From Salegentibacter maritimus (GTDB lineage: Bacteria > Bacteroidota > Bacteroidia > Flavobacteriales > Flavobacteriaceae): a DNA stretch of 64,000 nt. Both the position numbers and the translations under genes were made by a program. Below, piece after piece: positions 52,706-62,101 of the stretch (position 1 is its first letter; each line of letters starts with the position of its first letter). The notes below the pieces were generated by a model. It was not told the DNA's origin and made no database searches. It saw only the letters and a program-made list of their open reading frames with translations. Where the stretch lies: the NCBI RefSeq assembly GCF_016236915.1, contig NZ_JAEHOK010000001.1, positions 1-64,000 on the forward strand. The letters are read 5' to 3'.

Positions 52706-53191
52706 ATGTTAGTACCATTCGAAAATCTACCCGATTCTTCAAGGGTTTGGATCTACCAGGCAAACCGATCTTTCACCAATGAAGAATTAGAAGAAATACA
52801 ATCCCGTTTAGACCAATTTGTTACACAATGGACGGCCCATGGAGCCGAATTAAAAGCGGGCTACCTAATTAAATACAAACGTTTTATTGTTCTGGCGCTA
52901 GATCAGCAAATAAATGCTGCTTCCGGTTGTTCTATAGATGCTTCTGTGCATTTTATTCAACAATTGGAGAAAGATTATAACGTAGATCTTTTAGATAAAA
53001 TGAATGTCTCCTATAAACAAGGTGAATTTGTGGCATATAAAAGCTTATCAGATTTTAGGAAAATGGCCAAACAAAAGGCAGTTTCTCCTAAAACAATAGT
53101 CTTTAATAATTTGGTAAACAATAAAGCTGAATTTCTTTCAGATTGGGAAGTTCCTGCTGCAGAAAGTTGGCATAAGCGTTTTCTTAATTGA
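52706..53191 (+). CDS. Conserved flavobacterial protein of unknown function
   Basis: This 161-residue cytoplasmic protein is of a kind often called 'ABC transporter ATPase' in automatic annotation. No Walker A (GxxxxGKS/T), ABC signature or Walker B is present, so that name is not supported. It starts MLVPFENLPDSSRVWIYQANR and carries SIDASVHFIQQLEKDY and KMNVSYKQGEFVAY. Its C-terminus overlaps the start of the GH3 protein by 4 bp, implying coupled translation. Confidence 0.7.
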   Translation: MLVPFENLPDSSRVWIYQANRSFTNEELEEIQSRLDQFVTQWTAHGAELKAGYLIKYKRFIVLALDQQINAASGCSIDASVHFIQQLEKDYNVDLLDKMNVSYKQGEFVAYKSLSDFRKMAKQKAVSPKTIVFNNLVNNKAEFLSDWEVPAAESWHKRFLN

Positions 53192-56118
53192 TGAAACCTA
53201 CATCTAGCCCGAAAATCTTACTTACCACCTGTTTTCTTTTTGTCTTCTCTGTGCTATCGGCGCAAAATAATCCTTTGTTCACCACAGGTGTGGAGGCTCA
53301 AAAAAAGTGGGTAGATAGCGTGTATAACTCATTGAGCCTTCAGGAGAAAATTGGTCAATTATTTATGATAAGTGTTTCTTCCGGAAGTGGTGAAACTTAT
53401 ATTGAACAAGCCAGGAAATATGTCGAAGAAGGAAATATTGGCGGGGTTATTTTTTCTAAAGGTGGGCCTTTAAGACAGGCTAAATTAACAAATGAGTTTC
53501 AGGAAATTGCCAAAACCCCACTGCTTATTGGAATGGATGCCGAATGGGGCCTGGCCATGCGCCTTGATTCTGCTTTTGCGCTTCCCTGGAATATGACCCT
53601 GGGTGCTATTCAGAATAATAAATTAATTGAAGATGCCGGAGCTGCGATTTCCCGTAATACCAGGCGTTTAGGTGTACACATCAATTTTGCCCCGGTGGTA
53701 GATATTAATACCAATTCCAAAAATCCGATTATTGGAAACCGAAGTTTTGGAGAAAATAAAATAAATGTAGCTGAAAAATCCCTTGCTTTTATGCGAGGAA
53801 TGCATCAGGAAGGGATTTTATCAAGTGCCAAACATTTCCCGGGTCACGGAGATACAGATGCAGATTCCCATAAAATATTACCTACAATTCCTTATTCCAA
53901 AGAACGATTGGAGAATATAGAGTTGTACCCTTATTACCCTTTAATTGCACACGGCCTATCCAGTGTAATGGTAGGGCATTTAAACGTGCCGGCGCTTCAG
54001 GAAAATAGGAATACGCCATCTTCACTTTCAAAAGCAATAATAACAGATCTTTTAAAAGATCAAATGAATTTTAACGGACTTGTTTTTACCGATGCTTTAA
54101 ATATGAAAGGTCTTACAAGCAATACCGAACCGGGAGATGCCGAATTAAGGGCCTTTTTAGCCGGTAATGATATGCTTTTAATGCCAGAAAGACTTGAAGT
54201 GGCATCAGAAGTATTAATTAATGCTTTTAAGAATAATATTATCACCTCTGAAAGATTGGCACATTCGGTTAAAAAGATACTTCAGGCAAAGTATAAAGCC
54301 GGCTTATCTGAGAAAAAAATGGTTCAGGAAAATTTTCTTTCAGAAGAACTCAATACCGTAAGGGATGAAGCTTTACTTGAAAGACTTTTTGAGAACGCTT
54401 TAAGCCTAATAAAAAACAACAAAGGTATTTTACCTGTTAAAGAACTTGCCAATACCAGGATTGCCTATGTTAATTTTGGGGATGCCAACGGAAGTCCTTT
54501 TTTAAAAGAGCTTAGAAAATATGCAAATGTAGATTGGGTTTCAGCAGTTCACCTTAATGACTTGCAAAATAAGCTTACTAGCTATGATTTGGTTATTTTA
54601 GGTTATCATAAATCTAATAGTAACCCCTGGGCTTCTTATAAATTTTCGGCTGCAGAGCTGCATTGGATTCATCAAATAGCCAAAAAAAATAAAACAATCC
54701 TTAGTCTGTTTTCGAGTCCGTATGCTTTAAGCGATTTTAGAGGTTTACAGGAATTGGAAGGTGTTTTGGTAAACTATCAAAATCACCCGGTAGCACAGCA
54801 AAAAGCTGCGCAGTTAATATTTGGAGCCATTGGGGCAAAAGGAAAACTTCCCGTGAGTATTGGCGATAATTTTCCTGAAGGAACCGGTTACCATACAAAA
54901 AGTATCCAAAGACTTTCTTATGGTTTACCGGAAAGTGTTGGTTTAAACTCTAAGGAATTAAGCAGAATAGACGATATTATAACGGAAGCCATTGATAAAA
55001 AAATGACGCCCGGAGCCCAAATTTTAATAGCAAGAAAAGGAAAGGTTGTTTATAATAAAAACTTTGGATATCACACTTACAACAAAAAAACTCCGGTTTC
55101 AGACACTTCAATTTACGATCTGGCTTCTTTAACAAAGATACTGGCAACCCTGCCCTTAATTATGGAACAGGAAGAAAATGGAATTGTGAATTTTGATACA
55201 AAATTAGAGGAGATGATGCCTGTCTTTAAAAATTCTAATAAAGCCAATATTAGATTGCAGGATATGTTAATGCATTATGCCAGGTTAAAATCATGGATTC
55301 CCTTTCATATAAATACCATAGATAGAAAAACCAGGTTACCCTCTAAAGAATATTTTCAAAAAACGCCTTCTGCTAATTTTAGCACAAAAGTGGCTAATGA
55401 AATGTACCTTAGAAATGATATGAAAGATAGTATCATTACTATTATAAGGGATAGTGAGCTAGAAAGAAGATTGGATTACAAATACAGTGATCTACCTTTC
55501 CATATTCTTAAATATTATTTAGAAGGCTATTATAATAAATCTTTACATGAACTTACCCAGGAGAAAATCTATAAACCATTGGGAGCTACATATACCGGAT
55601 ATTTGCCAACAACCAAATTTCCTTTAGAACAAATAGTTCCTACCGAGATAGATAAACTTTGGCGAAGACAGCTCATTCAAGGGGTAGTACATGACCAGGG
55701 GGCAGCTCTACAGGGAGGTGTTGGTGGACACGCAGGCCTATTTAGCAATGCCAACGATGTTGCCAAAATAATGCATGTCTTTTTGAATAAAGGGATTTAT
55801 GGCGGCACAGAATATTTTAAGGCTGAAACCATTTCTAAATTTAATACCTGTTATTATTGTGATCAGGATGTAAGGCGTGGCGTTGGTTTCGACAAACCAC
55901 AACTGGGAACCTCAGGCCCAACCTGTAATTGTCTTTCTATGGAAAGTTTTGGGCATAGTGGTTTTACCGGTACATTTGCCTGGGCAGACCCTGAAGAAGA
56001 AATTGTTTATGTATTTTTGTCTAATAGAACCTTTCCCGATGCGACTAATAGAACATTAATAAGGGAAGATGTAAGATCAAGAATACAGAAAGTGATTTAT
56101 GAGGCTATAGATTTCTAA
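53188..56118 (+). CDS. GH3 beta-N-acetylhexosaminidase fused to a serine beta-lactamase fold
   Basis: This 976-residue secreted protein has a signal peptide (1-25, LFVFSVLSAQ). Residues 40-380 form a GH3 NagZ-like domain with KHFPGHGDTDADSH (215-228) and the nucleophile Asp302 in FTDALNM. A GH3 C-terminal-like domain follows to about 590. From about 600 to 970 comes a class C beta-lactamase/transpeptidase fold with SLTK (Ser about 647), a YSD motif (about 770), and GHSGFTG near 925. The two activities fit cleavage of muropeptides and trimming of their peptides. The ATG at 53188 is used; a second Met follows at 53191. Confidence 0.9.
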   Translation: MMKPTSSPKILLTTCFLFVFSVLSAQNNPLFTTGVEAQKKWVDSVYNSLSLQEKIGQLFMISVSSGSGETYIEQARKYVEEGNIGGVIFSKGGPLRQAKLTNEFQEIAKTPLLIGMDAEWGLAMRLDSAFALPWNMTLGAIQNNKLIEDAGAAISRNTRRLGVHINFAPVVDINTNSKNPIIGNRSFGENKINVAEKSLAFMRGMHQEGILSSAKHFPGHGDTDADSHKILPTIPYSKERLENIELYPYYPLIAHGLSSVMVGHLNVPALQENRNTPSSLSKAIITDLLKDQMNFNGLVFTDALNMKGLTSNTEPGDAELRAFLAGNDMLLMPERLEVASEVLINAFKNNIITSERLAHSVKKILQAKYKAGLSEKKMVQENFLSEELNTVRDEALLERLFENALSLIKNNKGILPVKELANTRIAYVNFGDANGSPFLKELRKYANVDWVSAVHLNDLQNKLTSYDLVILGYHKSNSNPWASYKFSAAELHWIHQIAKKNKTILSLFSSPYALSDFRGLQELEGVLVNYQNHPVAQQKAAQLIFGAIGAKGKLPVSIGDNFPEGTGYHTKSIQRLSYGLPESVGLNSKELSRIDDIITEAIDKKMTPGAQILIARKGKVVYNKNFGYHTYNKKTPVSDTSIYDLASLTKILATLPLIMEQEENGIVNFDTKLEEMMPVFKNSNKANIRLQDMLMHYARLKSWIPFHINTIDRKTRLPSKEYFQKTPSANFSTKVANEMYLRNDMKDSIITIIRDSELERRLDYKYSDLPFHILKYYLEGYYNKSLHELTQEKIYKPLGATYTGYLPTTKFPLEQIVPTEIDKLWRRQLIQGVVHDQGAALQGGVGGHAGLFSNANDVAKIMHVFLNKGIYGGTEYFKAETISKFNTCYYCDQDVRRGVGFDKPQLGTSGPTCNCLSMESFGHSGFTGTFAWADPEEEIVYVFLSNRTFPDATNRTLIREDVRSRIQKVIYEAIDF

Positions 56119-56240
56119 GAGATAAATTTTTAAAGTCTAAAGATCCTCGAAAAGTCTTCAAGCTTTGTTTAACTTAATGTCAAAACAAATCGGCTTTGTA
56201 AAATATCTCATTTGCCGAATAAATCATCTCAAAATTTAAT

Positions 56241-56272
56241 TTTGGGTTGATTTCATAGAAGAATTATTTTTG
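56241..56272 (+). promoter_or_regulatory. Promoter of bshA
   Basis: TTTG (56241-56244), 20 bp, TATTTTTG (56265-56272) is a full match to the Bacteroidota consensus spacing. Transcription would begin about 50 nt before the ATG at 56328. Confidence 0.55.
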
Positions 56273-56327
56273 TTTCGAAGCAGGCTTCGGGGCATTTAAA
56301 TCTCGATAATCGAGCAAATTATACTTA

Positions 56328-57464
56328 ATGAAAATAGCCATTGTTTGTTATCCTACCTTTGGTGGTAGTGGAGTGGTAGCTACAGAGCTAGGGTTGGCCC
56401 TTGCTAAACGCGGTCACGAAATACATTTTGTTACCTACAGTCAACCTGTTCGTTTAGACCAGTTGTCGGGCAATGTACGATTCCATGAAGTACACGTTCC
56501 AGAATACCCGCTTTTCCATTACCAACCTTACGAACTCGCTTTAAGCAGTAAACTGGTAAATGTGGTAAAACAATTCAATATAGAGCTGTTGCATGTGCAT
56601 TATGCTATTCCGCATGCCTATGCCGGATATATGGCTAAAAAAATGCTTGCAGAAGAAGGCATTAACCTACCTATGGTTACCACGCTTCATGGTACAGATA
56701 TTACGCTGGTAGGGAATCATCCGTTCTATAAGCCGGCGGTAACCTTTAGCATTAATAATAGTGATGTGGTAACTTCAGTATCTAATAGTTTAAAAGAAGA
56801 CACCTTAAAATTCTTTAAAATTAAAAATGAAATAAAGGTTGTACCAAACTTTATAGACTGTAGTAAATACGATAAAAAAGAATTCACAGATTGCCAGCGG
56901 GAAATGATGGCCGAAAAAAAGGAAAAAATAATTACCCATATTAGTAACTTTAGAAAAGTTAAGCGAATAGATGATGTAATTAAAATCTTTTACAAGATCC
57001 AGAAGAGGATTGACGCTAAGCTAATGATGGTAGGGGAAGGCCCCGAAAAAGAAGCCGCTGAAGATTTGGTAGACGAACTGAATATTTCAGACAAAGTGAT
57101 GTTTTTAGGGCAAAGCCATGAAATAGATAAAATTCTATGCTTTTCAGATTTATTTTTATTGCCTTCAGAAAAAGAGAGCTTTGGGCTTTCGGCTTTAGAA
57201 GCTATGGTTAATGGTGTTGCTGTTGTCTCTACAAATACCGGAGGTTTGCCAGAGGTTAATATAGATGGCGTTTCAGGTTATTTAAGTAATGTGGGCGATG
57301 TGGAAGAAATGGCTTCCAGGTCTTTAAAAATCCTGGAGAATGATGAAACCCTGGAAAGCTTTAAACAAGGAGCCCGCAAAGTTGCCGAAAAATTTGATAT
57401 ACAAAATATAGTGCCACTTTATGAAGATATTTATAAGAAGGCCTTACAACAAACTGTGGTATAA
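56328..57464 (+). CDS. bshA: N-acetyl-alpha-D-glucosaminyl L-malate synthase BshA
   Basis: This 378-residue GT4 glycosyltransferase makes GlcNAc-malate, the first step of bacillithiol, the low-molecular-weight thiol of many Bacteroidota. The family start KIAIVCYPTFGGSGVVATELG, then LHVHYAIPHA, TTLHGTDITLVG and LLPSEKESFGLSALEAM, are all BshA-like. The deacetylase and cysteine ligase (bshB, bshC) are not in this window. A strong terminator follows. Confidence 0.95.
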   Translation: MKIAIVCYPTFGGSGVVATELGLALAKRGHEIHFVTYSQPVRLDQLSGNVRFHEVHVPEYPLFHYQPYELALSSKLVNVVKQFNIELLHVHYAIPHAYAGYMAKKMLAEEGINLPMVTTLHGTDITLVGNHPFYKPAVTFSINNSDVVTSVSNSLKEDTLKFFKIKNEIKVVPNFIDCSKYDKKEFTDCQREMMAEKKEKIITHISNFRKVKRIDDVIKIFYKIQKRIDAKLMMVGEGPEKEAAEDLVDELNISDKVMFLGQSHEIDKILCFSDLFLLPSEKESFGLSALEAMVNGVAVVSTNTGGLPEVNIDGVSGYLSNVGDVEEMASRSLKILENDETLESFKQGARKVAEKFDIQNIVPLYEDIYKKALQQTVV

Positions 57465-57496
57465 AAAAAGAGGCCGATTTAAATCGGCCTCTTTTT
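57465..57496 (+). terminator. Strong rho-independent terminator of bshA
   Basis: AAAAAGAGGCCGATTT pairs perfectly with AAATCGGCCTCTTTTT directly after the stop codon. It is the longest stem in the window. Confidence 0.85.
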
Positions 57497-57569
57497 GATT
57501 TCTATCCTTTTGTGTAAAGTGCCTCCTGGTAAACCAGAGAGGTGTTAAATATATACTATCCAGTAAATA

Positions 57570-58073
57570 CTAGAATTGGTACCTTACCCCAAGTGCGATA
57601 TCTGGAGAGAAAGGATTTAAAACATCATTATCACTGTATAAACCAAATTCTGGTCTAAAATCTAGAGAAAGTAGTAAAGGAATATCAAAGTTATATTCTA
57701 AACCAATGTCCCCGGCAAGAAAAAGGTAAGTTCCATCGTCACCATCTCTGTCATTAAAACGGGTATCATCAACTCCTAAAAGTCCGGCACCGGCACCTAC
57801 ATACCAGTTAAACCCTCCTTCTATGTTCCAAACCCACTGGTAAAGTCCGGTAAGTTTAAAAGCATCATAAGCGCTGTTATCTCTCCAACCTAAATCCAAT
57901 TCTAAACGATTGTTGTTAGTTCCCAGTGCTCGTTGATAAGAGATTTCAGCACCTACACCGTCACCACCACCAAATCTAAGACCTATTGCGTTATCAGAAA
58001 TACTTTGCGCTTCAGCTTGATTATAAAACGTGGCACCGATTACAAAAACGGCAAGTAAAATTAATTTTTTCAT
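57570..58073 (-). CDS. Outer-membrane beta-barrel protein
   Basis: This 167-residue protein has a signal peptide (1-22, ending QAEAQS). The rest is a small beta-barrel of alternating hydrophobic strands (GAEISYQRAL, RLELDLGWRD, LLLSLDFRPEFG), ending in the Phe-terminated strand LGVRYQF expected for BAM recognition. It is an OmpA/OmpW-like eight-strand type; no known function assigned. A small inverted repeat (CCTCCTGGT/ACCAGAGAGG) lies between it and bshA. Confidence 0.75.
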   Translation of the reverse strand: MKKLILLAVFVIGATFYNQAEAQSISDNAIGLRFGGGDGVGAEISYQRALGTNNNRLELDLGWRDNSAYDAFKLTGLYQWVWNIEGGFNWYVGAGAGLLGVDDTRFNDRDGDDGTYLFLAGDIGLEYNFDIPLLLSLDFRPEFGLYSDNDVLNPFSPDIALGVRYQF

Positions 58074-58213
58074 GATTAGCTTTTTTTAATATCGTGGGCA
58101 AATTTAAATGTTAAAACAAGATATAAAACGAATCATACGCCAATCTATTGTTAATATTGCTTAAAAATCTGTTAAGTGACTTTGGGAGAATTTCTCTATT
58201 TTTATCCACAATT

Positions 58214-61132
58214 ATGAAAGCAAAACTTCACCAATTAGCGCAGAAAATTGAGGGTCAGTTATATGACGATAAAATGTGGCGTTCAATGTATGCAACCGAT
58301 GCCTCTGTATATCGCGAAATACCTTTAGCTGTATGTTACCCAAAGAACGAAGAGGATTTAAAAACACTTATAAAATTTGCAAAAAACAATAGTACTTCAC
58401 TAATTCCAAGAACTGCGGGAACCTCTCTGGCAGGGCAGTGTGTAGGTGATGGAATTGTAGTAGATGTTTCTAAACATTTTACACGAATTTTTCAGGTAGA
58501 TGGGCAAGCTAAAACGGTAAGTTTGCAACCCGGGGTAATTCGCGACGATTTAAATAGGTATTTAAATCAATTTAATTTGTTTTTTGGCCCCAATACATCA
58601 ACTTCCAACCGTTGTATGATTGGGGGTATGGTAGGAAACAATTCTAGTGGCACCACCTCTATTAAATATGGCACCACCAGGGAAAAACTGGTTTCCTTAA
58701 AGACAATTTTAAGCGATGGTACCGAAGCTGAGTTTAGGGATATTTCAAAGGAAGAGTTTCAGGAAAAGTTAAAGTTACAGAACCTGGAAGGTGATATTTA
58801 CCGAAAGATAAATGAACAACTATCTTCTGAGGAAAATAAAAAAGAACTTATAGCTAAATTCCCACCTAAGAGCTTACATAGAAGAAATACCGGTTACGCC
58901 ATAGACGAATTGCTCTATGCCAATGTTTTTTCTGAAGATTCTAACGAGCCATTAAACCTTTGCAAATTGCTTTGCGGAAGTGAAGGTACTTTAGCCTTTA
59001 CAACCGAAATCACCCTGAAGCTAGATGAGCTTCAACCGCCTCAATCGGCGATGATTGCAGCACACTTTGATAGCATAGAGAATTGTATGCAAGCCGTTGT
59101 TCCGGTTATGAAGCACTCGCTGTTTACATGTGAAATGATGGATAAAACCATCTTAGATTGCACAAAACAAAACTTAAAATATAAGGAAAACCGGTTTTTT
59201 ATTGAAGGTGATCCAAAGGCGATATTAATGCTGGAAATTAGGGCAAATACCGCTGAAGAAGTATTACAGCAAAGCCAGCAGGTTTTAGATACCCTAAAAA
59301 ATGCCAAATTAAGTTATGCTTACCCCATTTTAATGGGCGAGCAGATAGAATTGGCGATGGAATTAAGAAAAGCCGGCCTCGGACTTCTGGGTAATATCGT
59401 AGGAGATAAAAAAGCCGTAGCCTGTATAGAAGATACCGCAGTCGCAATTCCCTATTTGGCCGATTATATCTCAGAATTCGCCCAAATTATGAATAACTAT
59501 GGCCAGGATGCCGTGTATTACGCACACGCCGGTGCCGGAGAAATTCATCTACGTCCAATTTTAAATTTGAAGAAATCGGAAGATGTAAAACTCTTTAGAA
59601 GTATTACTACCGATGTGGCTAAACTTGTGAAAAAATATAATGGTTCTTTAAGTGGCGAACACGGAGATGGTAGGGTAAGGGCCGAGTTTATTGAAATGAT
59701 GATTGGTTCGCATAACTACGAATTACTTCGCGATATTAAATTCACTTTTGACCCGCATAATATTTTTAACCCGGGAAAAATAACAGATACCGCTCCTATG
59801 GATACTTCCCTAAGATATGAAGTAGATAGGAAAGAACCCGAGATTTCTACGCTTATGGATTTTTCGGAAACGGAGGGTATTTTAAAACTTTCTGAAAAAT
59901 GTAATGGTAGTGGCGATTGTAGAAAATCGGTTGAAGCGGGAGGTACAATGTGCCCAAGTTATCGTGCTACCAAAGATGAAAAAGACACCACTCGCGCACG
60001 GGCAAATACATTACGGGAATTTTTAACTAATTCAGATAAAAACAATAGGTTTAACCACGAGGAAATAAAAAACGCTTTCGATCTTTGCATTAGTTGTAAG
60101 GGCTGTAAAAGCGAATGTCCTTCCAGTGTAGATGTAGCTGCTTTAAAAGCCGAATTTCAGTATCAATATCAAAAAGAGAATGGTAAGAGCTTTAGGAATA
60201 AAGCATTTGCCAATAATGCTAAAATGAATGCTTTGGCGTCTAAAACACCGGGACTTGCCAACTTTTTCTTCAAAAATGGGATAACATCAGGTTTAGCTAA
60301 AAAAATAATGGGGGTCGCCCCGGAAAGAAGTCTACCTGTTTTGGCTAAAACAAGCCTTTCAAATTATTATTTAAAAAATAAAGAACGCTTTCAAATTAAA
60401 ACCCCAATTAAAACTGTTTATGTCTTTAATGATGAGTTTACTAATTTTCTGGATTCAGAAATAGGAATTGATGCGTTGGAGCTACTTTACAAGCTTAATT
60501 ACAGGATAGAAATTATAAAGCACGAAGAAAGTGGCAGGAGTCATATTTCAAAAGGATTTTTAGAAGAAGCAAAGGTTTTTGCCAACAAAAACATCGCTAT
60601 TTTTAAAGATCTAATATCTGAAAATACGCCATTAATTGGTGTTGAGCCATCGGCTATTTTAACTTTTCGGGATGAATATTTGAGACTGGCCAATGATAAA
60701 GAGGAAGCGGAAAAATTGGCAGGCAATACTTTTATCATCGAAGAATTTCTAAAAAAGGAAATTTCTCTGGGTAATATACGTTCAGAGCAGTTTACTTCAG
60801 AAGAAAAAACGATAAAAATACATGGACATTGCCACCAAAAAGCATTGTCTAATACTGCGGTGAGTTTTGATATACTTAATCTTCCAAAAAACTTTAAAGT
60901 GAGTATAATCCCATCAGGATGTTGTGGGATGGCAGGTTCTTTCGGTTATGAGAAAGAACATTATGAGGTAAGTATGAGTATAGGGGAGCAAAGCTTATTC
61001 CCCGCAGTGAGAAAAGCCGATCAACAAACGCTAATTTCAGCTAACGGAACAAGTTGTAGGCATCAGATATTTGATGGAACAAAACGCCATGCAAAGCACC
61101 CGGTGAGTATTTTAAAGGAGGCTTTGATTTAA
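58214..61132 (+). CDS. FAD-linked oxidase fused to Fe-S and CCG domains (GlcD/YdiJ-like)
   Basis: This 972-residue oxidoreductase contains an FAD-binding domain (about 30-250, RTAGTSLAGQCVG and GGMVGNNSSGTTSIKYG), an FAD-linked oxidase C-terminal domain (to about 530, HAGAGEIHLRP, GEHGDGR), then 4Fe-4S motifs (CNGSGDCRKSVE and CISCKGCKSECP near 600-640), and a CCG-type tail (HCHQKAL, GCCGMAGSF). It resembles the D-2-hydroxy acid dehydrogenases YdiJ/GlcD. Substrate may be D-lactate or 2-hydroxyglutarate. The start is the ATG at 58214; an ORF extension to 58148 is unlikely. Confidence 0.9.
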   Translation: MKAKLHQLAQKIEGQLYDDKMWRSMYATDASVYREIPLAVCYPKNEEDLKTLIKFAKNNSTSLIPRTAGTSLAGQCVGDGIVVDVSKHFTRIFQVDGQAKTVSLQPGVIRDDLNRYLNQFNLFFGPNTSTSNRCMIGGMVGNNSSGTTSIKYGTTREKLVSLKTILSDGTEAEFRDISKEEFQEKLKLQNLEGDIYRKINEQLSSEENKKELIAKFPPKSLHRRNTGYAIDELLYANVFSEDSNEPLNLCKLLCGSEGTLAFTTEITLKLDELQPPQSAMIAAHFDSIENCMQAVVPVMKHSLFTCEMMDKTILDCTKQNLKYKENRFFIEGDPKAILMLEIRANTAEEVLQQSQQVLDTLKNAKLSYAYPILMGEQIELAMELRKAGLGLLGNIVGDKKAVACIEDTAVAIPYLADYISEFAQIMNNYGQDAVYYAHAGAGEIHLRPILNLKKSEDVKLFRSITTDVAKLVKKYNGSLSGEHGDGRVRAEFIEMMIGSHNYELLRDIKFTFDPHNIFNPGKITDTAPMDTSLRYEVDRKEPEISTLMDFSETEGILKLSEKCNGSGDCRKSVEAGGTMCPSYRATKDEKDTTRARANTLREFLTNSDKNNRFNHEEIKNAFDLCISCKGCKSECPSSVDVAALKAEFQYQYQKENGKSFRNKAFANNAKMNALASKTPGLANFFFKNGITSGLAKKIMGVAPERSLPVLAKTSLSNYYLKNKERFQIKTPIKTVYVFNDEFTNFLDSEIGIDALELLYKLNYRIEIIKHEESGRSHISKGFLEEAKVFANKNIAIFKDLISENTPLIGVEPSAILTFRDEYLRLANDKEEAEKLAGNTFIIEEFLKKEISLGNIRSEQFTSEEKTIKIHGHCHQKALSNTAVSFDILNLPKNFKVSIIPSGCCGMAGSFGYEKEHYEVSMSIGEQSLFPAVRKADQQTLISANGTSCRHQIFDGTKRHAKHPVSILKEALI

Positions 61133-61950
61133 TCTCTCTTCAAAATAGTTACAGCCGCTACCAGATGTTTTGGTAGCGGTTTTAAATTTTTGAAATAGGT
61201 AAGGTTCCATTTTTCATTTTCGTACTCAAGTGCACTAAGATTTTCTACCCAATCGCCCGAGTTTAAATATAGGCAGGTTCCTTTTTTGGTAGTTTTTCTT
61301 ATAATTTTAGGTTGGTGAATATGGCCGCATATCACATATTTGTATCCTTGCTCAATAGCCAGATCTGAGACTGTTTTTTCAAAACTAGCTATAAATTTCC
61401 CGGCATTTTTAACACTGTTTTTAATCTTTTTAGAGAGAGAATATTTCTTTTTACCCATCTTTAGTAGAATATGGTTCAATAATCGGTTCACTAAAATCAA
61501 TAAATCGTAACCCCAGCCACCAAGTTTAGCGATCCATTTTGCATTTTGAATTCCGGCATCAAAAACATCACCGTGAAAAAACCAGGCTTCCTTGCCATCT
61601 AAGTTTAAAACTAATTTATCGGTAATTTGTAGTTTTCCAATTTGTGTATCACTAAATTTTCTTAAAAACTCGTCGTGATTCCCCGTGATATAGACAACCT
61701 CTGTTCCCTGACTATTAAGATCAATAATCTTTTTAATTACTTCTAAATGTGATTTTGGGAAGTAACTTTTTCTAAATTGCCAAATGTCAATAAAATCTCC
61801 GTTAAGAATAAGTTTTTTAGGTTGAATGCTTTCCAGGTATTCGCAAAGCTCTGCCGCATGAGCACCAAAAGTACCCAAATGAACATCTGATATTACTACT
61901 ATTTCTGGTTTTCTCTTTTTAAGCAATGTGATGTATATCTTTGCATACAA
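61129..61950 (-). CDS. LpxH-like UDP-2,3-diacylglucosamine diphosphatase family protein
   Basis: This calcineurin-like metallophosphatase (about 273 residues from TTG at 61950) has the metal motifs ISDVHLG, LNGDFIDIWQ, TGNHDEFLR and GHIHQP. It probably acts in lipid A synthesis, cleaving UDP-2,3-diacylglucosamine. The alternative TTG at 61926 would give MLKKRKPEIVVISD, closer to the family's usual start, so the first eight residues are doubtful. It overlaps the oxidoreductase end by 4 bp and faces the aroC promoter region. Confidence 0.87.
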   Translation of the reverse strand: MYAKIYITLLKKRKPEIVVISDVHLGTFGAHAAELCEYLESIQPKKLILNGDFIDIWQFRKSYFPKSHLEVIKKIIDLNSQGTEVVYITGNHDEFLRKFSDTQIGKLQITDKLVLNLDGKEAWFFHGDVFDAGIQNAKWIAKLGGWGYDLLILVNRLLNHILLKMGKKKYSLSKKIKNSVKNAGKFIASFEKTVSDLAIEQGYKYVICGHIHQPKIIRKTTKKGTCLYLNSGDWVENLSALEYENEKWNLTYFKNLKPLPKHLVAAVTILKRD

Positions 61951-62078
61951 ATAACCAAAAAACAGTAGTTTATTAGCTTCAATTAATTTTATAGAATATT
62001 TACCAAATCATTAATATGTGAGTTATTTGTTATGTTAATATTAATGAAGATACATTTTTAAATATTGGCTGAAAAAAT

Positions 62079-62086
62079 TACATTTG
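62079..62086 (+). promoter_or_regulatory. -7 box of aroC
   Basis: TACATTTG fits TAnnTTTG. It covers the in-frame TTG at 62084 and so supports the ATG at 62102. The -33 element is not obvious. Confidence 0.45.
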
Positions 62087-62101
62087 TTCAAAATCAAAAA
62101 A

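Noticed and set aside
52706-53191. ABC transporter ATPase name often given to this family
   Set aside because: No Walker A, ABC signature, or Walker B motif is present in the 161 residues.
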